Assembly (NCBI RefSeq): GCF_039537875.1
Contig: NZ_BAABBI010000007.1
Location: 1-54,869 of the forward strand
Length of the DNA stretch: 54,869 bases
From: Corallibacter vietnamensis
GTDB lineage: Bacteria; Bacteroidota; Bacteroidia; Flavobacteriales; Flavobacteriaceae
Direction of reading: 5' to 3'
Shown: positions 13,809-22,861 of the stretch, piece after piece
Layout of the letters: each line of letters opens with the position of its first letter
Numbering within the stretch: the first letter of the stretch is position 1
Notes under the pieces: generated by a model
Seen by the model: the letters and a program-made list of their open reading frames with translations, nothing else
What the model was told of the DNA's origin: nothing
Databases searched by the model: none
Translations under genes and position numbers: made by a program

Positions 13809-15692
13809 TTATTTTTTATTTGATATAATAACCTTTTTTGTAGTTTCTTGATTAGATTCAAAAAGAACTTTAGCAATGTAAACACCTTCGCTTAAGTTTT
13901 TTGTAGAAAAACTATAACGATCTTTAGTGTCTAAATCTACTTCATTTAAAACACGTTTTCCGCTGATGTCAAAAAGCGTTACACTCTTAACAGCTAATTG
14001 CTTTGGGTTAATTAATACAAGCTGAGAATTGTTGTTGTTTTGTAAAATCTTAAAATCATTTAATGCTATAACATCATCATTTGTTGAAAGTGTTTGTGAA
14101 TCAAATGTGATTTCAAAACGGTTATTATATGTTCCAGTAGGAAGAGAAATTTCAAAAGTTCCTGTCTTAATGTTTGTATAAACACCTGTAGTTTTATCAA
14201 AAACATATACATTAACATCTTCAGGAACATCTTTTAAGCTATTTACAGTGACACTATATGTTGTGTTTTGCCCTTGAGATTCAAAACCAAAAGGAATACG
14301 AGCGTCTGGACTATAATTAATTGATTTGATAGATAATTCGTTACTACCAGCCATTAAATAGTTGTCATTAGGAAGAACTGAAGCATTTTTAGCGTCAGAG
14401 AATTTATTATAGTTTAAATCAGCGTTTTGTCTAAAAGCTATAACACTTTCTTTATAATATGTATTGTTTATTCTTGTGTGAATACGAATTTCTGGAATTA
14501 TAGTTGTGTTGTTTAAAATGTCCATGTAATCTAACCCATTATGAGACATTGCAACTGTTTGTTCATTAGAGTTCGTATTTTCTGACCTACCAAATATAGC
14601 GCCACTACCATCAGTTGTAGAATCTTCTGGTAAATATAAACGCATAGAGTTACTAAATGTAATAACGCCACCAGCAGGAGCGCCACCATTATCAGCACTG
14701 CTTATTACAAATCCTTGACCTACAGCAGCATAACGTCTTTTGTGGTTGTCTTTATAATCTGGACTTGTACCAGCAGTAGGCGTAGGATTACCACCATGGT
14801 TATCATAACTTTCAAAAGTAGCAACAGTATAAGTACCATCATCATATAAATCATTTAAATCACCTGGAGTATACACGGCGTAACCACCTTCATAATCAAG
14901 CAAAGCATGAGAGTTTACTTGTTTTTGCTCCCAGAAGTAAATATTTCCATCTAATCTATTTTGATTATCAACGTTATTCACAAAAAATAGCTTTAGGTCA
15001 AGCGCAGATGGATAAGGGTTTCCAGTCAGTGTTTCAACTTGATTGCTAGATCCAGATTGCGGATCAGAATCTGTACCATTAAAATAACAGTTTACAGTAA
15101 TATCTCCGGTATTAGGACGACCTCTAAAATCTAATGTGTTATTTGCATTAGGGCTTCCTTTTAGAGAAAAACCATAACCAGGTGCTGCATCGCCTGTGTT
15201 TCTTATTTGTACCCAATCTGCATAGCCGCCACCGCTTTCCATAGTAAATAACCAGTAGCTTGCAAGCGCAGAAGGAGTTGCGTTGTATGAATTTGTAAAC
15301 GCATAAGGTGTGGCGTTTACGTTTTTTATATCTGTTTCATCTTGTGGATCAAATATATTAGAACCGTTAAAAGGTACGTTTGCTTTTGTTGTTCCATCAA
15401 TACTTTCTCCTACAGGTGAAGCCCAATAATTATATTCATAAACTCCAGTTGTTTGTTGTTGGTATACAGAAAGATTTCCTGCATCTGAATTTTTTACGTC
15501 GTTATTTTGAATTAATTGTGCATTTCCTCTCAAATATAGATTTGATGTATTTGTTTCCATTCTAATATCATTATTAACAAATAATGGCACATCTTTAGCA
15601 TACAAATAGCTGTTATTATTAATATATAAATCTTGGGAAAATGCAGTATTAAAAATAAATACAATGACGATAAATATGTAGGTTTTTTTCAT
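13809..15692 (-). CDS. Secreted protein with T9SS type A sorting domain
   Basis: 627 residues. An N-terminal signal peptide ends near residue 19 (FIFNTAFSQ). The long extracellular middle is rich in Asn, Asp, Thr and Tyr and begins with LYINNNSYLYAKDVPLFVNND, seen in flavobacterial surface proteins. The last 80 or so residues form a Por-secretion tail (VTLFDISGKRVL, LSEGVYIAKVLFES, TKKVIISNKK), directing export across the outer membrane by the type IX system and anchoring. The substrate or binding role of the middle part is not recognisable. Confidence 0.88.
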   Translation of the reverse strand: MKKTYIFIVIVFIFNTAFSQDLYINNNSYLYAKDVPLFVNNDIRMETNTSNLYLRGNAQLIQNNDVKNSDAGNLSVYQQQTTGVYEYNYWASPVGESIDGTTKANVPFNGSNIFDPQDETDIKNVNATPYAFTNSYNATPSALASYWLFTMESGGGYADWVQIRNTGDAAPGYGFSLKGSPNANNTLDFRGRPNTGDITVNCYFNGTDSDPQSGSSNQVETLTGNPYPSALDLKLFFVNNVDNQNRLDGNIYFWEQKQVNSHALLDYEGGYAVYTPGDLNDLYDDGTYTVATFESYDNHGGNPTPTAGTSPDYKDNHKRRYAAVGQGFVISSADNGGAPAGGVITFSNSMRLYLPEDSTTDGSGAIFGRSENTNSNEQTVAMSHNGLDYMDILNNTTIIPEIRIHTRINNTYYKESVIAFRQNADLNYNKFSDAKNASVLPNDNYLMAGSNELSIKSINYSPDARIPFGFESQGQNTTYSVTVNSLKDVPEDVNVYVFDKTTGVYTNIKTGTFEISLPTGTYNNRFEITFDSQTLSTNDDVIALNDFKILQNNNNSQLVLINPKQLAVKSVTLFDISGKRVLNEVDLDTKDRYSFSTKNLSEGVYIAKVLFESNQETTKKVIISNKK

Positions 15693-15833
15693 AGCTCAAA
15701 ATATTGGTAAATAAATTAAGTGGGGTACTTAAATATACAAAATGCAAATTTAATTAAAAAAAAGAGGATATAAATTTATTGAATAGACAATTAATAGTAT
15801 TTTCGATTTATGGTATAAAATGTCGATATAACT

Positions 15834-16037
15834 ATGAAAAACAAGCATATTTTAGATTATATATTAATTTTAATAGGAGCTTTTGTGGCTATATACTCTA
15901 AAGCAGGTGATGAGCAGAATACATATGTTTTAATAACAGGAATTGTAATTTTAATGTTGGGTATTTATAGGATTTCTAGAGATATCCCAAGTAAGTCGGA
16001 TAAGAATAACGATACAAATCCAGATAATCATGTTTAA
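15834..16037 (+). CDS. Small two-helix membrane protein
   Basis: 67 residues with two hydrophobic helices (about 8-22 and 31-46) separated by a short loop KAGDEQNTY, and a polar Asn/Asp/Lys-rich tail. No family recognised. Its last eight bases overlap the start of the downstream Smr gene, so translational coupling is likely. Confidence 0.7.
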   Translation: MKNKHILDYILILIGAFVAIYSKAGDEQNTYVLITGIVILMLGIYRISRDIPSKSDKNNDTNPDNHV

Positions 16038-16575
16038 AAAAGGGCAACAAGTAGCAGTTCTTGATGATGATATGATTGGTCATGTTGTAAAAGTTAATGG
16101 GACTACAATAACTATAGAAACTGCTGATGGATTTGAACTTGATTTTGATAGTCATGAGCTTGTTGTGCTAAAAGAGGCCTTGCCTGTAAACCATATTCCT
16201 ATTTCTGATATAATAAAAGAAAAAGAAACCCCAAAAAAGAGGAAACAACCAACACGAAAGGCAAAAGAGAAGTACCAACCAACTATGGAGGTTGATTTGC
16301 ATATACACCAATTAACAAATTCAACTAGAGGTATGAATAATCACGACATGTTAACGTTGCAGTTAGATACTGCAAGAAGACAGCTTGATTTTGCTATTAG
16401 CAAACGTATTCAAAAAGTTGTGTTTATTCACGGTGTTGGCCAAGGCGTTCTTAAAACAGAACTAGAATATTTATTTGGTCGTTATAACAATGTGAAATTT
16501 TATGAGGCTAACTATCAAAAATATGGATTAGGAGCCACAGAGGTTTATATTTATCAAAATGTTTCACCTAATTAA
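16030..16575 (+). CDS. Smr-domain DNA/RNA-binding protein
   Basis: 181 residues. An N-terminal SH3-like beta-barrel (about 1-50, KKGQQVAVLDDDMIGHVVKV) is followed by a lysine-rich linker. The C-terminal Smr domain has VDLHIHQL and the HGVGQGVLK loop. Smr domains, named from the C-terminus of MutS2, nick or bind nucleic acids. This two-part form without a MutS ATPase is common in Bacteroidota. The 3' end overlaps the stop of the convergent lipoprotein gene by four bases. Confidence 0.85.
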   Translation: MFKKGQQVAVLDDDMIGHVVKVNGTTITIETADGFELDFDSHELVVLKEALPVNHIPISDIIKEKETPKKRKQPTRKAKEKYQPTMEVDLHIHQLTNSTRGMNNHDMLTLQLDTARRQLDFAISKRIQKVVFIHGVGQGVLKTELEYLFGRYNNVKFYEANYQKYGLGATEVYIYQNVSPN

Positions 16576-17549
16576 AAATCTGGTGTTATATTTCTTTCAG
16601 TTGATAAATTTGTGTTTTCTAATGTTCCAAAGTCGAAAAATTCTTGAGTAATTGTAGGGAAACTAACACCGTTTATCTCAACACTAACTTCAAATTCTTG
16701 ATAAATAGTATGTTCTCTATAGGCTGTTGCAGGAACGGTTTCAGCTACATCAGCATTTAAGTAATCAGCTACATCAGGGTTGGTAAAGTCGTTAGCTGGA
16801 TTTTCATCTTGAATTAGATTTTCTTCATCAATTGTTAAAACGCCATCACCATCATCGTCATTATCTAAATAATTAGGAATACCGTCGCCATCGGTATCAA
16901 CTACATTTGTAAGTGGGTCTCCATCTATATCATCATCAAAATCACCATCACCATTAGCATCTACGAGGTCATTGTCACTCAATTCTGTTATGGTAAGCAC
17001 ATTGTCTCCATCATCATCTTCATCTAGGTAGTTAGGAATACCATCACCATCCGTGTCATCATCTGTTAAATCACCGTTGCCGTTTATATCCTCTAGTTCA
17101 GCAGGAACACCATCATTATCGTCTTCTATTAATTCAACCATTATTAAAGCTGTTCCGCCTGCACTTGATAAATCTTGAGTAATTAAAATGTTAGCAGGAG
17201 GTATATCGTTACAGAAAAAATTACTAGGGTCTACGTTATATGTTCGGTAATTAAATAAATTTGTTACACCGTTAATCTCAACATCTGTTACTGGGTTTGA
17301 AACTTGCATAATTGTAGAACCGTCTTCAATAGGTTCAACCTCAATTAAATCTTCAAAAGTAAGCGCCGGAGATGTAACTTGAAGCGATAACGATTCAGGC
17401 GGATTAGATTTTGTTTTGTAAAAAACTATGTCACCACAAGATTCAAAAGTATCATCAAACTCTATTTCTACTGTTATAACATCGCCATCATCACAAGCAG
17501 TAAGTAATAACAAACAAGATAAAATATATATAAGGTTACGCATAGTCAA
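16572..17549 (-). CDS. Lipoprotein with Asp-rich calcium-binding (thrombospondin type 3-like) repeats
   Basis: 325 residues. The lipobox LLLTAC gives a lipidated Cys19. The central region (about 140-245) carries repeated DxDxDG motifs (DDDTDGDGIPNYLDEDDDGD, DTDGDGIPNYLD, NDDDGDGVLT) typical of thrombospondin type 3 or dockerin-like calcium sites. The remaining domains are beta-rich and unassigned. It should be exposed at the outer membrane and stabilised by calcium, fitting a marine lifestyle. The duplicated GDGIPNYLD segments suggest internal duplication. Confidence 0.82.
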   Translation of the reverse strand: MTMRNLIYILSCLLLLTACDDGDVITVEIEFDDTFESCGDIVFYKTKSNPPESLSLQVTSPALTFEDLIEVEPIEDGSTIMQVSNPVTDVEINGVTNLFNYRTYNVDPSNFFCNDIPPANILITQDLSSAGGTALIMVELIEDDNDGVPAELEDINGNGDLTDDDTDGDGIPNYLDEDDDGDNVLTITELSDNDLVDANGDGDFDDDIDGDPLTNVVDTDGDGIPNYLDNDDDGDGVLTIDEENLIQDENPANDFTNPDVADYLNADVAETVPATAYREHTIYQEFEVSVEINGVSFPTITQEFFDFGTLENTNLSTERNITPDF

Positions 17550-17600
17550 TTTTTATATGTCACAAAAATAAAAGATTTACCAAATATATAACGAGGCTTC

Positions 17601-17630
17601 TTGTAAATAATTTTATTTGAAGTATTTTTG
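17601..17630 (+). promoter_or_regulatory. Promoter of the cysteine desulfurase-like gene
   Basis: TTG 17601-17603 and TATTTTTG 17623-17630 are 19 bases apart, an exact match to the flavobacterial consensus. The start point would be near 17637, upstream of the ATG at 17665 and downstream of the alternative start at 17617. Confidence 0.75.
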
Positions 17631-17664
17631 CACACCGTTTATAATAAAAGCTAACTTAAAACTT

Positions 17665-18810
17665 ATGAAGACTGTATATTTTGATAGTGCTGCAACCACA
17701 CAAGTAAGACAAGAAGTTGTTGACTCTATGCAAAAAGTTTTAACCGAGTGTTATGGTAATCCATCATCAACACATGCCTTTGGTCGTTCAGCAAAAACTA
17801 TAATTGAGACTACAAGAAAAACAATAGCAAAGCAATTAAACGCTTTACCTCAAGAAATTATTTTTACTTCTGGAGGTACTGAAGCTGACAACATGATTTT
17901 ACGTTGTGCTGTAAGAGATGCAAATGTTACTACTATTATTACGTCGCCTATAGAACATCATGCTGTTTTACATACTGTTGAAGAATTACGTAATGAATAT
18001 GATGTTACTGTAGAGTTTGTTAAACTTCAAGATTGCGGAACACCAGACTATGAAGATTTAGAGCGTTTGCTTACTGCAAATGATGAGCGTAAATTAGTAA
18101 GCTTAATGCATGTAAATAATGAAATAGGAAATATTTTAGACATAAAAAAAGTGGCAACATTATGTAAAAGTAACAATGCGTTATTTCATAGTGATACTGT
18201 ACAATCAATAGGACATTTTGAATGGGATGTTCAAGATGTTCCCATAGATTTTATGACAGCTGCGGCACATAAATTTCACGGACCTAAAGGTATAGGGTTT
18301 GCCTTTATAAGAAAGAATAGCAATTTAAAACCACTTATTTTTGGAGGCTCTCAAGAGCGTGGCTTTAGAGCCGGAACTGAACCTGTACATAACATTAAAG
18401 GTTTAGAAACTGCGTTTGTGTTAGCTTATCAAAATTTGGATGAAGAACGTGCTTATGTGCAAGAATTGAAAGATTACTTTAAAGAAGCTTTAAAATTTGC
18501 AATTCCTAATGTGAAATTCAATGGTAATTGCGATGATAAGGTAAAAAGCACTTATACGTTAATAAATGTATGCTTGCCTATGTCTCCTGAAAAGGCGCTA
18601 ACCTTACAGTTTCAATTAGATTTAAAAGGAATAGCTTGCTCTAAAGGAAGTGCTTGTCAAAGTGGAAGCGGAAAAGGCTCTCATGTTTTAATGCACATAT
18701 TGAATGAAGAAGATCAACAGAAACCATCTGTGAGATTTTCTTTTAGTAAATTTAATACTAAAGAAGAAATTGATTACGTTGTTAGTGTGTTACAAGAATT
18801 TGTTGGTTAA
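17665..18810 (+). CDS. Cysteine desulfurase family protein (NifS/IscS-like)
   Basis: 381 residues starting MKTVYFDSAATTQVR; the upstream in-frame start at 17617 lies inside the promoter. Class V aminotransferase features are NPSSTHAFGR, the IEHHAV segment (PLP-stacking histidine), the PLP lysine K203 in AAHKFHGPKGIGF, and the sulfur-accepting C331 in GSACQSGSGKGSHVL. It takes sulfur from cysteine for Fe-S clusters or tRNA thiolation. No isc or suf scaffold genes are nearby, so the pathway cannot be fixed from context. Confidence 0.88.
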   Translation: MKTVYFDSAATTQVRQEVVDSMQKVLTECYGNPSSTHAFGRSAKTIIETTRKTIAKQLNALPQEIIFTSGGTEADNMILRCAVRDANVTTIITSPIEHHAVLHTVEELRNEYDVTVEFVKLQDCGTPDYEDLERLLTANDERKLVSLMHVNNEIGNILDIKKVATLCKSNNALFHSDTVQSIGHFEWDVQDVPIDFMTAAAHKFHGPKGIGFAFIRKNSNLKPLIFGGSQERGFRAGTEPVHNIKGLETAFVLAYQNLDEERAYVQELKDYFKEALKFAIPNVKFNGNCDDKVKSTYTLINVCLPMSPEKALTLQFQLDLKGIACSKGSACQSGSGKGSHVLMHILNEEDQQKPSVRFSFSKFNTKEEIDYVVSVLQEFVG

Positions 18811-18940
18811 CAGTTTTTTAGCTTTTGCCTCTTAAAAAAATTGGAGTGAATAGCATTTTTTTGTAACTTTAAGCTAATTAATAGCAACCAAAAGTGAATA
18901 ACCCCAAACCAGCCACATTCACTTAAAACTTAACCTTATT

Positions 18941-20380
18941 ATGAAATTCAAGAAAAACTACTTTTTTTTGGTAGTTGTTCTGTTTATATCTACTTATGGG
19001 TATTCTCAAGTAGGTATTGGAACAACATCACCAGATGAGTCTGCATTGTTAGATGTATCATCAACAACACAAGGTCTTTTAGCACCAAGAATGTCTACAG
19101 CACAACGTTTAGCAATTACAGATCCAGCTAAAGGATTACTCGTTTTTGATAACAATGAATCTGTATTTTACTTCTATGATGGTACTAGTTGGTTACCAGT
19201 AAAAGGAGCTGAAAAGCGTGACAATTATAAGTTAGTGAAATCTGTTGCAGATTTAGCAGACGAATTAGCTGTAGGAGGCGGTTCTAAGTATATTTTGAAT
19301 AGCGATTATATGTACGAGATTAATGGTACTATTTTATTTGATTTTCCTATTGATTTAAACGGTGCTTATATTGAAGGACATGATACAGGTGAAGATATAC
19401 TAGTTAATAATTCAGGCACAGCCTTATTTAGCGGTACCAAAGGCGGACGATTAAAAGATGTTTTAATAAACGGTAATAATCAGCAAGTATTTGATATAAC
19501 CGGAGGTCCATCAGAAAATATAATAGGTTATAGTGTTGTTATTACTGGAGCTTCTTCTTTGGGTGTGTTAAGTAACTTAAACGTTGTTTTCTTCTCTGTA
19601 TTACAAGTGGTAAATACATCTGATGGGCTTGACATTTCCGATATAAAATCATTTTTTGTTCAAAATGTTTTTTGGACAGAAGCTAATGAAGGAACATTTC
19701 TAGATGTATCAGGAGAATTTGATAATTTTCAAATGGCTAATGGTAGAGTAGTGACAGATATTAATGAAATAGGAATTGATGTGAGCTTAAACCCAACAAT
19801 AAATATTTCAGGATCATTGTCAGAGATTAGCTTTGCAGGAGATGGAGAACGTATAAAAGGTTACACTGCAAACACGTATTCTGGTTATAATTTTTCTACT
19901 GATTGGGATGTGAATTGTTCAGGTGTTCCTCTTGAAAAAGATAGTAATGCCACAGGTGATATTAATTTAAATTACCCAATAGGTTTTGGTGCTACAACAA
20001 CTTTTACAGGAACAGGAACGGCAAGTAGATTAAAGTTATTAGGTGATACAACATCAAATAATTTATTTAGGTTTTCAAGATCTGGAAACAACCGAATTGT
20101 TTATGAAGGTAGCAAGAGCAGATACTTTAATATATCAACAAGTTTATCTTTTAGAGGTAGTAACAACAATGCTATTTTTGTATTCTATTTAGCCAAAAAC
20201 GGCTCTGTAGTTGAAGAAACTCGTGTTTACAGAGAAATAGGGTCTAATAATGATATAGGAGCTGTAGCAGTTATAGGAACCATAGAATTGGCTCCTACAG
20301 ATTATATAGAGGTTTGGGCTGAACGATACAGCGGTAATGGAAATTTATTAACTGTTTCTCTTAACTTAATTGCTAAATAA
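18941..20380 (+). CDS. Secreted protein with tail-fibre-like N-terminal motif
   Basis: 479 residues. A signal peptide (to about residue 22, TYGYS) is followed by QVGIGTTSPDESALLDVSST, LLAPRMSTAQR and GLLVFDNNESVFYFYDGTSW, a stretch common to flavobacterial surface proteins and phage tail or collar-type proteins. The middle 300 residues look like a right-handed beta-helix (repeating hydrophobic strands with Gly and Asn turns). The C-terminal 100 residues form a beta-sandwich-like end. No sorting tail is visible. Function unknown; an extracellular fibre or matrix component is plausible. Confidence 0.65.
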   Translation: MKFKKNYFFLVVVLFISTYGYSQVGIGTTSPDESALLDVSSTTQGLLAPRMSTAQRLAITDPAKGLLVFDNNESVFYFYDGTSWLPVKGAEKRDNYKLVKSVADLADELAVGGGSKYILNSDYMYEINGTILFDFPIDLNGAYIEGHDTGEDILVNNSGTALFSGTKGGRLKDVLINGNNQQVFDITGGPSENIIGYSVVITGASSLGVLSNLNVVFFSVLQVVNTSDGLDISDIKSFFVQNVFWTEANEGTFLDVSGEFDNFQMANGRVVTDINEIGIDVSLNPTINISGSLSEISFAGDGERIKGYTANTYSGYNFSTDWDVNCSGVPLEKDSNATGDINLNYPIGFGATTTFTGTGTASRLKLLGDTTSNNLFRFSRSGNNRIVYEGSKSRYFNISTSLSFRGSNNNAIFVFYLAKNGSVVEETRVYREIGSNNDIGAVAVIGTIELAPTDYIEVWAERYSGNGNLLTVSLNLIAK

Positions 20381-20386
20381 AACTAC

Positions 20387-22849
20387 TTAAAATTTCATTG
20401 TAGTTCTTACGTTAAAAACTCTTGGAGTTAAGTAGTTAGGGATACCATATTGGCGTTTACTATAAACATCTCTAACCCATGTGTTTGTAATTGAGTTTTG
20501 AGTGTCAAATAGGTTGAAAATTTCAATGCCTAACGATAAATACTTAAAAGGTTTTCTCCAGCCAGATGTGTAGTTGTCTTTATCATCTACAATAACATAC
20601 TGGAAACCAGCATCAGCACGTTTGTAATCTGGTAAGCGGTTTTGATATTCGTAAGGGTCTGCATAACTAGGAGAGCCTCCTGGTAAACCTGTATTATAAA
20701 CTAAGTTTAAATACATTTTCATTTTAGGTAAGTTAGGCACATAATCTTGAAATAATGCGGCAAACTTTAATCGTTGATCTGTAGGTCTTGCAATATAACC
20801 ACGGTTATCTATGTTTTCTTCTGTTTTTAAGTAGCCAAAACTAAACCAAGATTCAGTACCAGGAACAAATTCACCATTTAATCGCATGTCTAAACCATAC
20901 GCATAAGCTTCAGCATTATTTTTTGCTCTATACCTGATACGAACATTCTCTACAGTATATGGATTTACGTCATTTATTTTCTTGTAATATGCTTCTGTTG
21001 TTAACTTAAAAGGGCGATCCCACATTTTAAAGCTATAATCATTTCCTAAAACTATATGTACAGATTGTTGAGCTTTTACATTAGGGTTTACAATACCTAA
21101 AGAATCGCGCAATTCTCTATAAAATGGTGGTTGATAGTATAAACCAGCACCAATTCTAAAAAGCATGTCTTTATCCCAATTAGGTTTTATTGCAAACTGA
21201 CCTCTTGGACTAATAACTGTTTGAGAGTTGCTTTGAATGCCATCGCCACTTACATTCCAGTTATGTATACGACCACCTATATTAAACCATATGTCGTTTT
21301 CTCCTAGTGAAGCTCGTTTGCTCCATTGTAAGTAAGCTTGCAGTCTTTGAATTTGTGTTTTATTTGTTGCTCTAACGTTTTGAAAAGGAGTTAATGGGCC
21401 GTCGTAAGGCGCATAAGGTTGTTCGTTAAAAGCATCTACAGTTGGTGGGTTTATAGAAAAACCAGCAGAGTCAATAACTTCCCATTCTACCAATCGGTCT
21501 CTAATATCTTCATTTGTATATTTAACAGACCATTTAAATTCATTTTCATCTAGAGTATAAGTTCCTTTTTGTTCAATGTTAGTAATTAATGCATCAATAT
21601 CATTTCTACCATGATTTAATTGACCACCAATACCTTCACTAAATTCAACTTCTCCTAAATCTTCATCACCAATGTTGGTGTTTACTTCACCAAGTCTATA
21701 TTCAGCCAAAATATCAAAGTATTCTTCTTCTAAAGTGTGATAGGTAGAAGCCACAAGATCTAGAGTTAGGTTTTCATTGGCAAAATATGTTCCTTTTAAT
21801 GCTCCAAAATATGTTTGATATTGATCTTTTTCTTGCCCTTCATAAAAAACTAATAGGGCTAAAGGATCTTGTAAGGTACCAAAATTAGTTTGCCTTTTTT
21901 GAGGTTCGTAATTATACTTGTTTATTGAGGCGTTTCCTAAAAAGCTTAAATGAAATTTATTAGAAAATTTATAAGTAACAAATGCCTGAACATCAGCAAA
22001 TTTAGGGTCGTAATTAGTTTCTGTTTCTTTAGCTTTAACAAGTAAGCTATTGTCACGATATCTTACACCAACAATTCCACTTAATTTTGAATTTTTGCTT
22101 TTTCCTTCAACAGATAAACTTCCTCCTAATAAACTTAAATCTGTATTAACTGCAAAACTATCTGGGTTACGATAGGTAATATCTAACACAGAAGATAGTT
22201 TATCGCCATATTTAGCTTGAAAACCACCAGCTGAAAAATTAACATTCTGAACCAAATCAGTATTTACAAAGCTTAAACCTTCTTGTTGTCCAGATCTTAC
22301 TAAAAAAGGTCTGTAAACTTCTATGCCATTTACATAAATAAGGTTTTCATCAAAGTTTCCGCCTCTTACCGAGTATTGTGTGCTTAATTCATTGTTGCTA
22401 CTTACACCTGGAAGCGTTTTTAATAAGTTTTCTACACCTGCATTTGCACCAGGTATTCGTCTTATAGCTTTTGGTTCTAGTGTTACAATACCTTCAACAT
22501 CTTTACGCTGTTTACTTGATATTACTACTGTAGAAATTTGTTCTATGGCTTCTTTCATTACGGGATTAAACTCTATAGCTTCTCCGTTTTTAAGATTAAA
22601 AGTTGCTACAATGCGTTTGTGAGATAGGTGTGTAAACTCTACAGATATATTTTCGTTTGCAGGTATTTGAAGCTCAAAAAAACCATTTTCATTTGTAGTT
22701 GTTCCATTATTACCTGTTGAAATATTAACGTTTGAAACCGGTAGGTTAGATTCGTTAAGTATAATACCTTTTATAGTTCCGGTTTGTGAAAACCCAAAGA
22801 AGGGAATAACAAACAGTAGTATTAAGACGAAATTTAGTTTTTTATTCAA
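20387..22849 (-). CDS. TonB-dependent receptor with carboxypeptidase-like domain
   Basis: 820 residues. Signal peptide 1-21; a CarboxypepD-regulatory beta-sandwich at about 22-95 (GTIKGIILNESNLPVSNVNI); plug domain at about 105-225 (IRRIPGANAGVENLLKTLPGV, SVRGGNFDENLIYVNGIEVY); then a beta-barrel ending in an aromatic MKF terminus. Such receptors import substrates across the outer membrane using TonB/ExbBD energy. There is no SusD partner, so a non-glycan ligand such as a siderophore, metal complex or peptide is as likely as a sugar. It follows the M23 peptidase gene after 12 bases and is probably co-transcribed. Confidence 0.88.
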   Translation of the reverse strand: MNKKLNFVLILLFVIPFFGFSQTGTIKGIILNESNLPVSNVNISTGNNGTTTNENGFFELQIPANENISVEFTHLSHKRIVATFNLKNGEAIEFNPVMKEAIEQISTVVISSKQRKDVEGIVTLEPKAIRRIPGANAGVENLLKTLPGVSSNNELSTQYSVRGGNFDENLIYVNGIEVYRPFLVRSGQQEGLSFVNTDLVQNVNFSAGGFQAKYGDKLSSVLDITYRNPDSFAVNTDLSLLGGSLSVEGKSKNSKLSGIVGVRYRDNSLLVKAKETETNYDPKFADVQAFVTYKFSNKFHLSFLGNASINKYNYEPQKRQTNFGTLQDPLALLVFYEGQEKDQYQTYFGALKGTYFANENLTLDLVASTYHTLEEEYFDILAEYRLGEVNTNIGDEDLGEVEFSEGIGGQLNHGRNDIDALITNIEQKGTYTLDENEFKWSVKYTNEDIRDRLVEWEVIDSAGFSINPPTVDAFNEQPYAPYDGPLTPFQNVRATNKTQIQRLQAYLQWSKRASLGENDIWFNIGGRIHNWNVSGDGIQSNSQTVISPRGQFAIKPNWDKDMLFRIGAGLYYQPPFYRELRDSLGIVNPNVKAQQSVHIVLGNDYSFKMWDRPFKLTTEAYYKKINDVNPYTVENVRIRYRAKNNAEAYAYGLDMRLNGEFVPGTESWFSFGYLKTEENIDNRGYIARPTDQRLKFAALFQDYVPNLPKMKMYLNLVYNTGLPGGSPSYADPYEYQNRLPDYKRADAGFQYVIVDDKDNYTSGWRKPFKYLSLGIEIFNLFDTQNSITNTWVRDVYSKRQYGIPNYLTPRVFNVRTTMKF

Positions 22850-22861
22850 TTTGTATATTTT

